A stretch of 64,000 nucleotides of DNA from Otis tarda (taxonomy: Eukaryota; Chordata; Aves; Otidiformes; Otididae), in contig CM048557.1 of NCBI GenBank assembly GCA_026413225.1, forward strand, positions 15,602,871 through 15,666,870, in the 5' to 3' direction. Both the position numbers and the translations under genes were made by a program. Position 1 is the stretch's first letter. Every line of letters begins with the position of its first letter. Shown here piece by piece: positions 1 through 9,869 of this stretch. The notes under the pieces are model-generated. The model searched no databases. It saw only the letters and a list, made by a program, of their open reading frames with translations, and had not been told where the DNA came from.

Positions 1-1249
1 TTTTCTTTCTTTCCTTCTCTCATTGCCCATGCTAAATTTGACTCCAAAGTTTAAGCAGTTGAATTGGCTAATTCTGAATACAGTCTATTGAGGGACCAGA
101 CACAGCAGTATATCCCTGTATAGCAATAGATACAATGTGCTGAATTGGCAGTCTAATAATAAATGTGGCATTTGGACCTCCTTTCAGACCCAGTGCCACC
201 TTACCTTATGAGGGAACTTCAACTACAGCAACTGTTCAAAACAAAATGCCATTACAGGATCAGCTTCACCCAACACTGGAACCAGCTAGGGGATTGTTTT
301 ACAAACAGCCTTTCTCACTTAACACAAGAATGTATTATAGGGAAAAGTTATGGATAGTGGGGAGTCTGAAGAAAACGCGTATGTCGTTTCTGCCAGGTGT
401 CAAGCTACTTCAAACTGCAGCACACTCCAGATGACCTCATTATTTTCTTTTAAATGTGCTCACTATAAATAGATTATTTCTTAGTTTTACTAGAATGAGC
501 TGCTAGGTACGCTTGCTGTTTATATTCCGAGTGTAGTGTGCATATAATGTTGTGAGCACAGAAACACGCGAAATATCCTGCCTCAGAACAAAAACCTGCA
601 ATAAGATCTTGCCAAAGAGCCATGGTGTGCTGAAAAAAAAAAGTTTTTTAAAGCGTCTTTTCCAGGGAAATATTTGTATGTAATGGCAGTCTGCATGCAC
701 ATATCTCACATTCATTCTTATTATTTACTTTATGGTATAATGGCTTAATTAAATGAGTGGGCACAAGCACGTCAATAAAACAAGTCAAGTCAAGTCGAAG
801 TCTCAAAACAGGTTTCAAAATTACTCCATTACACGAATACAGAAAGGGAAATTCGTTAATTTTTTGGACTTCAAACCCTGTTTGGGGGCTGGATAAAACT
901 GTTCTTCTGCCCCCACGATCAGCACTAAAGGTGGAAATGCCAAAAATGTTAAAATGAGGGTAAAAGAAAGCAGTGGGAACAAAGTGCCGCTCGTGTGCCG
1001 AAGGCTATTTAAATTAGCTTAATAAACATATACCTTATCTGCAAGCAGCAGACGAAGATATATTACTTTATCACAGAAAGTTTCACCGTCTGTGTTTTTG
1101 GGAAACACCCCTGGGACAGAACTATCTGTCGTCCCCAGGCTCCCACCAGACTGACCTTCCCTGCAGCCCCCCCCCCTCCCCCACCCCCCCCAACTACTCA
1201 GACACAACACTTTTGTCTTTTCATCTTGCCACTTTCACTCCTTCCCGTC

Positions 1250-1292
<43 letters not shown>

Positions 1293-1380
1293 CAAAACAC
1301 CCAAAGTACACACCCCCAAACAGCAGGGCGAAACGGCCCGCAGAAAGCAAAGACAGCGATCAAACCGCTATGAGCAGCGC
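1..1380. other. AT-rich non-coding flank with A37 homopolymer
   Basis: No open frame here looks like an exon. The stretch is ordinary AT-rich non-coding DNA until about 1140, where C-rich runs and then an uninterrupted run of 37 A (1254-1290) appear. If the leftward gene is SOX6, as synteny suggests, this would be intron or sequence near its 5' end on the minus strand. I recognise no specific element. Confidence 0.5.
1254..1290. repeat. (A)37 homopolymer
   Basis: There are thirty-seven consecutive A bases, the longest homopolymer in the window. No retroposon body or target-site duplication is visible around it, so I read it as a simple repeat rather than a poly(A) tail of a retrocopy. Confidence 0.9.
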
Positions 1381-1389
1381 CTCTGATTG

Positions 1390-1700
1390 ACCTCAAGGCC
1401 CTGCTCTGCTGAAGCCCCGGCCGCGCCGCGGAGCGGGTTCACCGCCCGGCGCTGCGCTGCGCGGAGAGGCAGCTGGGAAGCCCTCTCGGCAGAGGAGCAG
1501 CCCTGTGGCACCTCAGTTATTAATGCACGCGTGAAAGTACCTGCTCACATCACGCCTATCTGTTCTCTCTCTCTCACGTATCTACCCACAGCCGCGCTCA
1601 CGCAGGGCGACCCCGCCGCCGGTACACGCGTGCATGTATTACACGAGCGGGCTCGGCGGCAGCGCCGGTGCCCGCTCCTCCCCGGAGCAGGGCAAGCCGC
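1390..1700. promoter_or_regulatory. Small CpG island
   Basis: GC-rich DNA with frequent CpG dinucleotides stands out from AT-rich flanks; the densest parts are 1415-1480 and 1600-1690. An open frame runs across it (1387-1716, plus), but its residue composition is that of a CpG island rather than a protein. It could be an alternative promoter for the leftward gene inferred at this end of the window. No start site can be fixed from sequence alone. Confidence 0.45.
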
Positions 1701-1719
1701 AGAGCACACTCATTAGCTC

Positions 1720-3890
1720 CCACTGATGATTCCTTTCAGGATCATGAATGGAACAATTGTCAAAAACTGCGGGAAAAAAAAACAAGCCCCGAGACTATTA
1801 TATACAGACACAGCTTGTGTGCGCGCATGTGACATTTGCAGGCAACCCAGATTCGTTCATAAACTCTTCAGCATTATCCGAGATAAAACATTAAATTGCT
1901 TATACGGTTAAAGAGGCTTCTTATCCCCAGTCAGAAAAAAAAAAAAAAAAACCAAACAGCTTGGAAGGCAGTGAAAGCTAGGAAAAGAACAAGCTCTCCA
2001 CCAGACACACCTTGCCTTACTCGTATCCTACAGCACCGTCTGTAAACAGCTGCGCTAGCTTGCTGCAACTGCCACTATTTTATTTTAAAAGAGTAAGAAT
2101 AAGAATAATAGCAAGTGAAATACTTCCTGAAAACTTACTTTGCATTTAGTTTAGGCACTATTCTTTTTTTTTCAGCTCGCAAAGGAAGCCGTTTTGTCCA
2201 GGTTAGGTATTGTCTACTTATGGATCAGCCTCTGGCTAAGGGTTTATTTTAATTTATGGCTTATGCATTCTTTTAAGGTCGATTTGCATGACCTCCGGCA
2301 AAGAGCTAAGGCAGCAGAAATCCCAAGTCGAACGTTACCACAAAGCGGCACACATCTCCCCTTTCCCGGGTGTAATAGAGCTCCTGTGATGATGGACTGC
2401 TTTCTTCCCCCCTCCTTGTGTACCACAAATTAGGGTGCGATATCAATTTTAAAGTTTTCGGTATAACTTTATCCAAACCCTCTGCTCGGGGAGATAAGGC
2501 GCCGCCGCAGAGCTGGAAACCCTCGGGACAGTGCCCCGGCGTGGCCGAGCCCAGCATTGCCGCCGCCAGCTTTGTGTCGGTGCGGGCGCCGGGGAGAGCA
2601 CTCGTTTGTGGCCAACTTCAAAGCAGTAAACCCACCTCAAACTTAACGGAGAATTTAAAAGCACGGCTAAGCTCCCTTCGCCTTTCTCCATCTCGTGTCT
2701 TTTGGGGTTATCCGTGAAGGGAAACCCACGCGAGCACTTTGGAGTAATGACAGCAGCGCTCTGCTCTCAAAGATTTATTTCGGATTTTGTTTTTCCTCTC
2801 TCTCTCTTTCTCCCTCTCGTGTTAGCTCCTTACGCGCAATATCTTCCCAGCACCATGTGTTCGCCTGCCGTGGGTGATCTTAAAATACAACGCTGATCTG
2901 CCACTACATTTTAAAATAAACGCTACTTGGGAAGGATGAAAAAGTGTTGTGATTTCAAGGTACTGAGGTCCCTTAACGTCTAGGAATCCTCGGGATCCAA
3001 ACAGCCCCGGAAACTCGCACGAGGACGAGACTATAACTACTTTTTCCTAAAGAAGGCGGAAAAAAAAAAAAAAACCAACCAACCCAACAACACCCTCGTG
3101 GTATAAAAGCAAATAATCGTGCAGGGGGAGGCAGGGGGAAAGGGTGAATTCAGCAATGTTAAAAGCTAAACAACAGATCTACCTCCGGACGCTGCTGCTT
3201 CACTCAATTGCGACTAACAACCCATTAAAGACAGCGCAGGGGGAACCGGATTCCCTCCTGCAAAGCGACATAAATCCAGCGAAAACCCATTAAACCGCCA
3301 CCACCACCACCAAGCCACGCAGCACTACACACCACAGCAAACAACAGGTATACAACACAATAGGGCTTTTTTTTTTCCTGGTTACCTCCTCGGGATCCAG
3401 TGTGGCACAAAGCACTGGGAGAGTCTCCTTTTTTTTTTTTTTTTTGCAACGCGCTTCGGTAATTTTCATTAAAAAAAAAAAAAAAGAAAAAAAAAGAGGG
3501 AAGGAGGTGAAAGGGGAGAGAGAAAGAGGAACAAATGGGTGGTAATTCGGTAAAAATAAAATAAAGTAAAATAAAATAAATTAACTAGAGTCTGCTGGTG
3601 TTTCTCCGGGCCATGGATGTGCAGGATCCCGATCGTTAGAAGTTTGCGGATGGGTTGCCTGGAGATTTGGTTACAATCAGGTTCATTATTATTATTTTTT
3701 TTTTCCTCCTGAAACAAGTGAAGGCGATGGTTACTGCTGTCAATCTTGGCAATCAATGTGAGCGGCCATGTCGTAAGTATTCAAAGCATTTCCCGTCGTG
3801 CAACATCAGAAAGTGAGTGGCCAGGGCATTGATCTGAGGAAGGCAAAAGGAGGCAGGGCTCCCCCGCCCAGACAGCACAGGCAAGATGAG
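1720..3890. other. Non-coding stretch, mixed composition, no gene recognised
   Basis: This stretch has moderate GC content with several A or T runs (1936-1951, 3060-3074, 3430-3445, 3470-3485) and a second GC-rich patch near 2490-2610. On the minus strand a splice-donor-like GAGGAG|GTAACC sits with its GT at 3385-3384. I found no convincing matching acceptor, so I do not call an exon. Nothing else is identifiable. Confidence 0.4.
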
Positions 3891-3896
3891 ACAACA

Positions 3897-3904
3897 CAGA
3901 GAGC

Positions 3905-3936
<32 letters not shown>

Positions 3937-3941
3937 GCGAG
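3897..3941. repeat. (GA)n microsatellite / homopurine tract
   Basis: An almost uninterrupted GA dinucleotide array is broken by a few GC and CA steps. Homopurine-homopyrimidine arrays of this kind can form triplex DNA. It creates the serine/leucine-rich open frames seen on the minus strand between 3753 and 4569, which should not be read as proteins. Confidence 0.85.
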
Positions 3942-4099
3942 CAGGGAGAGCAACAACTGCAGAGAAAGTGAGCACAAAACAGAAAGTGAAATCACCCCGG
4001 GCTGCCAGCCGCATCCCCGAGAAGCTATCACCACTCACATTGCCATTAGACAAATGAAACCCTAAACCTCTCTCCCCTAATGGCCACTGATTGCCCGGA

Positions 4100-4345
4100 G
4101 TGGTGAGGAAAGGTACTAGAAAGTTACTGGGGAGGGGGTGCGAGGGCGGGGAGGGGGTGCGAGGGCGGGGAGGGAGGGCAGGCGGGGGCCGGAAAAGGAG
4201 GAGGGCGGGGGGCCCGGGAGAGCCGGTTCGCGGGGCCGGGGCTGCGCGGGGGGAGCGGCGTGTTACAGCCCGGCCCTCCCCCGCCCGGCACGGCCCTTCC
4301 CGGGGAGCGCCGGGGGAGGCACACGCCGAAACAGTTCTACCGGGA
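4100..4345. promoter_or_regulatory. CpG island with G-rich tandem repeat
   Basis: This is very GC-rich and CpG-rich. It begins with a 20-bp unit of the form GAGGGGGTGCGAGGGCGGGG repeated twice in tandem (about 4132-4171) and followed by more G3-G4 runs to about 4215, enough for G-quadruplex formation on the plus strand. GGGCGG boxes (Sp1-type) are present. It is a plausible promoter or regulatory island of the minus-strand gene to the left. The start site is unknown. Confidence 0.5.
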
Positions 4346-4361
4346 CCCTGCTCGCAAATGT

Positions 4362-4383
4362 AAAAAAAAAAAAAAAAAAAAAA
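4362..4383. repeat. (A)22 homopolymer
   Basis: A run of 22 A bases lies directly at the edge of the GC-rich island and is followed by a purine-rich stretch. It is a simple repeat. Confidence 0.9.
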
Positions 4384-4579
4384 GAGGTGGGGGGGAAGCG
4401 GGAAAGCGGGAGAGAGACGATCTGCAGGACAGGGACATGGGAAGGACTGGTGGGGCAGCGGGGACGAGGGGAAAAGCACGCAGCGAGCGCTTACTGACAG
4501 CTGATAAATGGGGCTCTGAGGAGCCCGATCCCACAGCCCGGCCGAGGTGAAAGCCGGATGAAACGTCAAGGATAAATTA

Positions 4580-6900
4580 CACTAAAGACGGGAGTCCAGC
4601 CTCAGGGACCCAGGGGAGAGGAGGCAGGAGAAGGCACTTCAAGCCCACAAACTATTCAGTGGTGCCTTCAACGGCAGGGGAAAACGTGAGCGTGGTTAAA
4701 AGGCAAAGACAGGTACGACCGGAGAAGGAAAACTGATTTAGGACGGACTCGAGCTGAAGTTGGGATTCTCGTCGCGACGACGAGAGATTTTAGCAGCGGC
4801 AATATATAAATATCTCTCTCTGCCTACCAAAAGGCAACAGATAGGGACTTGAATATGACTTGAATACCAATTTAGGAACTCACGCTCCCTTGGAAGTGTT
4901 AATTGAGGAGAGGGGGGGAATCTGGGAGAAAGAAGGGAGAAATATAAAGAGCGAAGAGAAAATCAACCAGTGGCACAGAATACTGCAAACCCAGGAAAGT
5001 CTCTCTGCTGTATTTTTACATTCCAAAGGTAAACATAAAAGAGTCTTTCAAACTGTCAGGGGCCCGCAGATCAGGTGGACAAACAACGCTGCAAAGCTAA
5101 CGTCTCCCTCTTTTGATATTATTCACACCTAGGCTAAACTGTTGTTAAGATGGGAGTGCGGAAAGCAACCTCAAGCCCACAAAATGAGAGAGAGAGAAGT
5201 TGTTGATTCATCTCTGTATTTTTGGCACTTTCTCCCCATTTTCCAGAAGGCGCCTGGAACAGTTAGTAACAGAGAAACTTTTTAATTTTAAAATAGCTTC
5301 ATAACTTACAGAGGCCAAAAAGACGAGGAGAAAGCCTGATTTCGCTTTCGTGCTCTCCCAAGTAGAAATTTGCAGAATAGGTTAGACCCAGAAGCATGCT
5401 TAGCCCCACTGCAAATGAAGCTTGCTTCATAAGGACGTAATGAAAATTGAGCATTAACGTGATGGCACGGGACTGATCTGATCTGGCACTATTTCATTTT
5501 GTTAACAAGCTGTAAAACTCACAATGTACTACTAGAGTCATGTACATTGTATCCTCTACCTTGCTATCCAAGGTACTGTCTTCCCTCTTGAGTGGAGTCC
5601 AGGAAAAATGAGTTTTAAGTCAGAACCTCTTGGAATAGCGGACCTATGTTATACAGTATTTTTGACAATCCCACCACAACAAAAGGAGCAATCAAGTCCT
5701 ATTCGGCAAGCAGCAAACACCTTGAAACAGAACTTTAACATTATCTAGTAAAGCTTTATCACTAAAGTAGCTAGCTGAGGGCATAGTAGCTAATTTCCAT
5801 GCATTCTTTCAATTTTAATAAAATATACTAAAAAAACCCTGAAACTCGGAGACAGTAAATTTCAAGATCGTAAATACTGAGTTTGTATTCACCTGCGTTC
5901 AGCTAAATTAAGTGTATTCACCTTGCTGCAGTTATGTGGGCTATGGATTTGACAACAGGAAATAGCTTCCTTTCCAGATATTGCTATCCTTTTTAGTCCT
6001 TAATTATGAGAATTCCCGTGAATGGTCACTAACACTTTCCTTGTACCACACTTAAACCTGCTGCAAGTAAAGGAAACACCTTGACTTTAGGTATAACTAG
6101 TAGCTTTGGCGCGCTAAAATGAGCTGTGTAAGAAAACAGCTGTAATCAGAAGGCAAGGACCAACCATCCCGCACGAGTTTGCAACTCCATCAATTTGTTA
6201 CTGGAAGTTTTTTTTTCTTCTTTCAAGAAACAAACAGGAAAAAAAAAAAAAACCACCACTTTTCAGATGTAGCGTCCTCCTTATTAAGTACGAGGCAGTA
6301 ATGGGACAAGAGATAATTAAGGCATCAGATAAGTCTAACCGACCACCTAGCCCCAAATCGGGGGAGCATCTCGCCGCACTCCCGAAAATCCGCTGCAGAG
6401 AATGACACCGGGCTGGAGCAGGACCAGGACGAGGACCCAGACCCGGCAGAGACGCGTCCCCACTCCCAGGCGGAGAGCAAGTATCGCTCTCCAGCTTGTT
6501 GCTTCCCCTGAGTGATCAGTGAAGTTACAGATGTAAAACAGTGCCAGAGAGCTACAACTTCTCCGCGGGAGAAAAAAAAAAAAAAAAAAAGAGGACTCCT
6601 CGGGCATTGTATGCAAATGTGCGTGTATGTGCGCTGCACAGGAATAATTGTGGTTCCCTCTTTGTTTGCATAAGTGAACACCCGCCGCGTAGATACGTAT
6701 ACACGTGCCCAGAAACAAGAAAATGCTTTTACTTTTAGTGTTACCATACGTTTAGAATCCGCGTTTTAAATTACTTCCCTTGCTTTTGCTTCATTATGGC
6801 TAAAACCAGAGCAGCCAGCGCAGGCAGATGTGGAGGAGGGATGCTGAACTGCTGCGGGTCCTTGCAGAGGGAAGGGACCGGAGGCGCTCAGTGCTCGCCG
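4580..6900. other. Non-coding stretch, no gene recognised
   Basis: Mostly AT-rich, without exon-like frames. It carries A runs at 6240-6252 and 6572-6589 and a GC-richer patch at 6350-6480. The generally low simple-repeat content between 5150 and 6100 would fit conserved non-coding DNA near a developmental gene, but I cannot test conservation from the sequence alone. Confidence 0.35.
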
Positions 6901-6910
6901 GGGCACTTAC

Positions 6911-6959
6911 CTGTCCACAGCTGTCACTGCGTTTTGCACCGTCTCTCTCATTAAATACG
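6911..6959 (-). other. Candidate non-coding internal exon (49 bp), probable SOX6 5' UTR
   Basis: Read on the minus strand, an acceptor (TTGCTTTACTTTAG) is followed by 49 bp and then a donor, GGACAG|GTAAGTG, which matches the vertebrate consensus. No long reading frame is present, so this would be an untranslated 5' exon. It lies in line with another minus-strand exon candidate at 7870-7930 and a donor at 8543, so the three could be spliced together. Assignment to SOX6 rests only on the known human order SOX6 - C11orf58 - PLEKHA7 and the orientation. Splice sites this good also occur by chance. Confidence 0.35.
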
Positions 6960-7869
6960 CTAAAGTAAAGCAATATTCAACAAGCGAAGCAACCTGTCTG
7001 TGTGTGAAGTTGTACATACCGCATCTTCAACGTGATGAGCAGACCTACAACTCCTATGGAGTTGGTGGAACAGCCTCAGAAGTTTTTATTCAAACGGCAA
7101 GAAATTCCACCTTAAAAATCATTCACCTAATTCTAAACTCCCCTCTCTCCCCAGTTAATGCCGGACAATTAACAATCATATTTATACGTTCCCTCTGCTG
7201 ACACTCTCCGACAATTAAGACTTTTTATAGGCTTGTTAAAGATGTTCAGAGAAACTTTCGCAAAATAATCAACACCATCTGAGAGAAAGCTGAAGGAAAA
7301 GAAGTTAAAACTTGATCATCCGATTGGGAGAAAGTTTTGTTGGACTAGATAGAAGCATATTACTGCACGTTGCTTCATAAGCAAACCCATCAGCTGATAC
7401 GAGTTCCCCTAAAACAAGAACCTCTGGCAATCTCCTCAAAATTTAGAGGATCTTTGCATTTTATAATGCCCGAAGTTAAAGGTCTGACTGAAAACAAAAA
7501 CTCTGAATTCCTTACAGCGTCATCTGCCAACACAATGTATTGTCCTGGCGGAAAGAGGATCAAGTAGATTTTAATTTCATTTGAAATTGTGCATCACCTT
7601 GATAGTGAAGCAAAAAGCCGTAGCAACAATCTCCCCACTCCACCCCTCCGTTCAAAAAAAAAAAAAAAAAAAAAAGAAGAGGGGGGGCAACTGGAAAAAC
7701 CACATAAACTTTTACAAAGAAAATAAAAGCAAGTTTGACATGAAAACCCCTTCCTGTCTCGGAAAGTTCATTTTAAAGGTCCCCTCTGTAAATCTAAAGT
7801 GCAAACACTAGGCTAAGGTAGTGAGTGGCTGGAATTTGCATGCTGATAAGAGAAGGCTGTTGTACTTAC
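6960..7869. other. Probable intron, no gene
   Basis: AT-rich non-coding sequence with an A run at 7656-7675. It lies between the two minus-strand exon candidates. No frame here has coding character. Confidence 0.35.
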
Positions 7870-7930
7870 AGTGACAGAGGGCAGGCTGCGGAAGAAAAGC
7901 TGTTTGTGTTAGCCTGAGAGTCACCCAGGG
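7870..7930 (-). other. Candidate non-coding internal exon (61 bp), probable SOX6 5' UTR
   Basis: On the minus strand a pyrimidine tract of about 28 bases (CTCCTCTCTTCTCCTCTCAT) leads into TGCAG at the acceptor. It is followed by 61 bp and a donor, CACT|GTAAGTAC. A second acceptor, CTTTTCTTCCGCAG, lies inside the exon and would give a shorter form. The combination of a textbook acceptor and donor 61 bp apart is the best exon signal in the left 10 kb. No protein frame is implied. SOX6 is inferred from gene order only. Confidence 0.42.
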
Positions 7931-8542
7931 CTGCAATGAGAGGAGAAGAGAGGAGTGGGAGTGCCAAGCTGGATACACCTTCACCGCATCTCATCACATC
8001 TGCCAGCCTCTCTCTCCCTCTCTCTTTCATTTCCACATTCCCTTTGTTCCTGAAAAAAAAATCTACACGTCACATCAGTCCCCAGATGCAGTCTACACCA
8101 AAGAAAAAAAAAAATGAATAATTCAATCAAACTGTGCATAGTCTCTAAGGCAATAAATCTATAGCACTTAAAGAAACGAAGGGTAATTACCGCTATAGAA
8201 TTAGAATAAGGCCAGAGCGCGCAGGGATCCCAGGGTCTGTAAACTCCACGGTCAAATAAAGTTTCATTTATTTAATCCTTTGACAACCCCAATGTAAACT
8301 AAAGGGGAGGATCGGAACTTGTTTCGGTGGGGTTTGAGAATGCTTGAAGTGAATGTTATAAAAGGAGAGCGCCCGTGATCTGTGACAAACACAATGTGAG
8401 GAAGCAGAAGTGTTTCACTGCATCACCTCCAGGGTCCGTTCCCCCCTCCCTAACGAAGAGCAGACCACGCTCCCGCTTTCACCGGCTTCTGCTGCTCTCT
8501 GCAAGTGCGACGGGAATCGCTGGCAGCCAGCAGCCGCCTTAC

Positions 8543-8830
8543 CTGCTCCTAGGTTGCCAAGAACGCCTGAGAAAAACTCAGGGCAACCGGCAGTTTTGTT
8601 CCACGCTCTGGCGGAGCGAAGCCACGGGGGACTTGCGCCGGCACGGACTTGACTCGAAAGGCTGCCCCTGACTTCTGGATTTGCGCTGGGCTGAGTTTGG
8701 GGACTGCCTGCGGGGAGGGGCGGGGGGAGCCCGCCAGGAGCGGATCCCAGCCAGGCAGGCGGCGGCGGCGCGGCCGGAGCTCTGCGACAGAGCGGCCCGG
8801 GTCGGAGGGAGGAGAGCCTCGCTCGCCCCT
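8543..8830 (-). other. Candidate first (untranslated) exon of leftward gene; 5' end not determined
   Basis: Only the 3' boundary is supported: the donor AGGAGCAG|GTAAGG on the minus strand. The right-hand limit given is arbitrary, because a transcription start cannot be read from a TATA-less CpG island. It lies about 0.6 kb upstream of the next exon candidate (7870-7930). Confidence 0.3.
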
Positions 8831-9041
8831 CTCCCACCCCCGAGGTAAGATGACTCTATATCGTGTTTATTCTCCCCGGGTAACCCAGGTCCCACGGGCA
8901 GGCTTCTGTGTGCATGCGGGCTGCGGCTCAGGTCGTTACACTCTAATCAAGCGGGAGTTTCACGTTGGCATCTGCTGCTTTACACTTTCAGTCACATTCT
9001 TCGTAAACTTCTCCTGGGGGGCTGGAGGAGGAGAGAGACAA

Positions 9042-9056
9042 GGGGGGGGGGGGGGG
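9042..9056. repeat. (G)15 homopolymer in CpG island
   Basis: A run of fifteen G bases. A matching C14 run occurs at 9720-9733 in the same island. Both are simple repeats prone to sequencing error. Confidence 0.85.
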
Positions 9057-9869
9057 AACCGACCCAAGGTGAGACCGTGCTGTTCAGGTGACAGAGACTC
9101 GCTCGAATCCAGCCGGGGAGATTAAAACACCTTCCACTGAGGCAGAGCATCGCCCGTACTTGAACCGCTTTAACAGACAGGTTTGATTTATCCAAAACAT
9201 TAGCGGAACTGTTATTCTAATAAAGGTAAACTAGAAAACGCACTTGCCTCTCGGCTCGCTGGGGCTTTGTTTATGTGCTTCAAACGCCACCGTGAGGCGA
9301 GTGCAAACAAGGCAGCGAGAGCAGCCGCCTGCCAAGGAGCTCTCGGATTAGCACTTCGCGAAGCAAAACAAACAGCGTGAGCGGCAGCGCCAAAGTCGTC
9401 GAAGAATCCGGTGCCGGCGGGCGCGGGGTCGGTGGCTCTGCCGCTTCCCCCCCGCCACCCCGTCCCCGGGACGAGCACACACAGACTCTCACGGGCGGGA
9501 GAAAGAAGGGTAGGGTAGAACGTAAGGTGAATTTAGGGAGATGGGAGTACACAAATCGAACCCCCAACAGCAGCGTTGTCCTTAGCCATCTGCCCCGAGC
9601 CCCACTTCCTCCTTTGCCGCCGTCAGCAGCGCTGAGCGCTCCCCGCTCGTCCCACGCGGGCACGCGGCGGGGTGGGGACAGCGCGCCCCGGCCCCAAGCT
9701 CTGCACCCTCCACCCCCCACCCCCCCCCCCCCCGCCCCACCGAGATCCCCGCCTGTGCCGGGGAGCGCTGCGGGCTCTTCTGCCCCCTTCCCCGGGCAAA
9801 GTCAGGCCAGCTGCAGCGCCCAGGCTTTCCTGGAGGGTTCTGCTTCTCAAATCTCTGAGGTAATTTCAA

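Larger units (their letters stand above)
8400..9860. promoter_or_regulatory. Large CpG island, probable alternative promoter
   Basis: About 1.4 kb of GC-rich sequence with many CpG and GGGCGG boxes; the densest parts are 8690-8840 and 9390-9830. On the minus strand there is a donor AGGAGCAG|GTAAGG with the last exon base at 8543. This would make the island the first exon and promoter of a leftward transcript, most simply SOX6. On the plus strand donors CCCCGAG|GTAAGATG (GT at 8845-8846) and TCTGAG|GTAATT (GT near 9860) suggest divergent transcription as well. Several long open frames cross the island on both strands, as expected for GC-rich DNA, and none resembles a known protein. Confidence 0.6.

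Noticed and set aside
1254-1290. A37 run considered as the poly(A) tail of a processed pseudogene
   Set aside because: No gene-like sequence precedes it on either strand and no flanking target duplication was found.
3781-4569. 262-residue open frame on the minus strand, the longest in the window
   Set aside because: It runs through a (GA)n array, a CpG island and an A22 run. The product is low-complexity Ser/Leu/Pro sequence with no recognisable domain, so it is a composition artefact.
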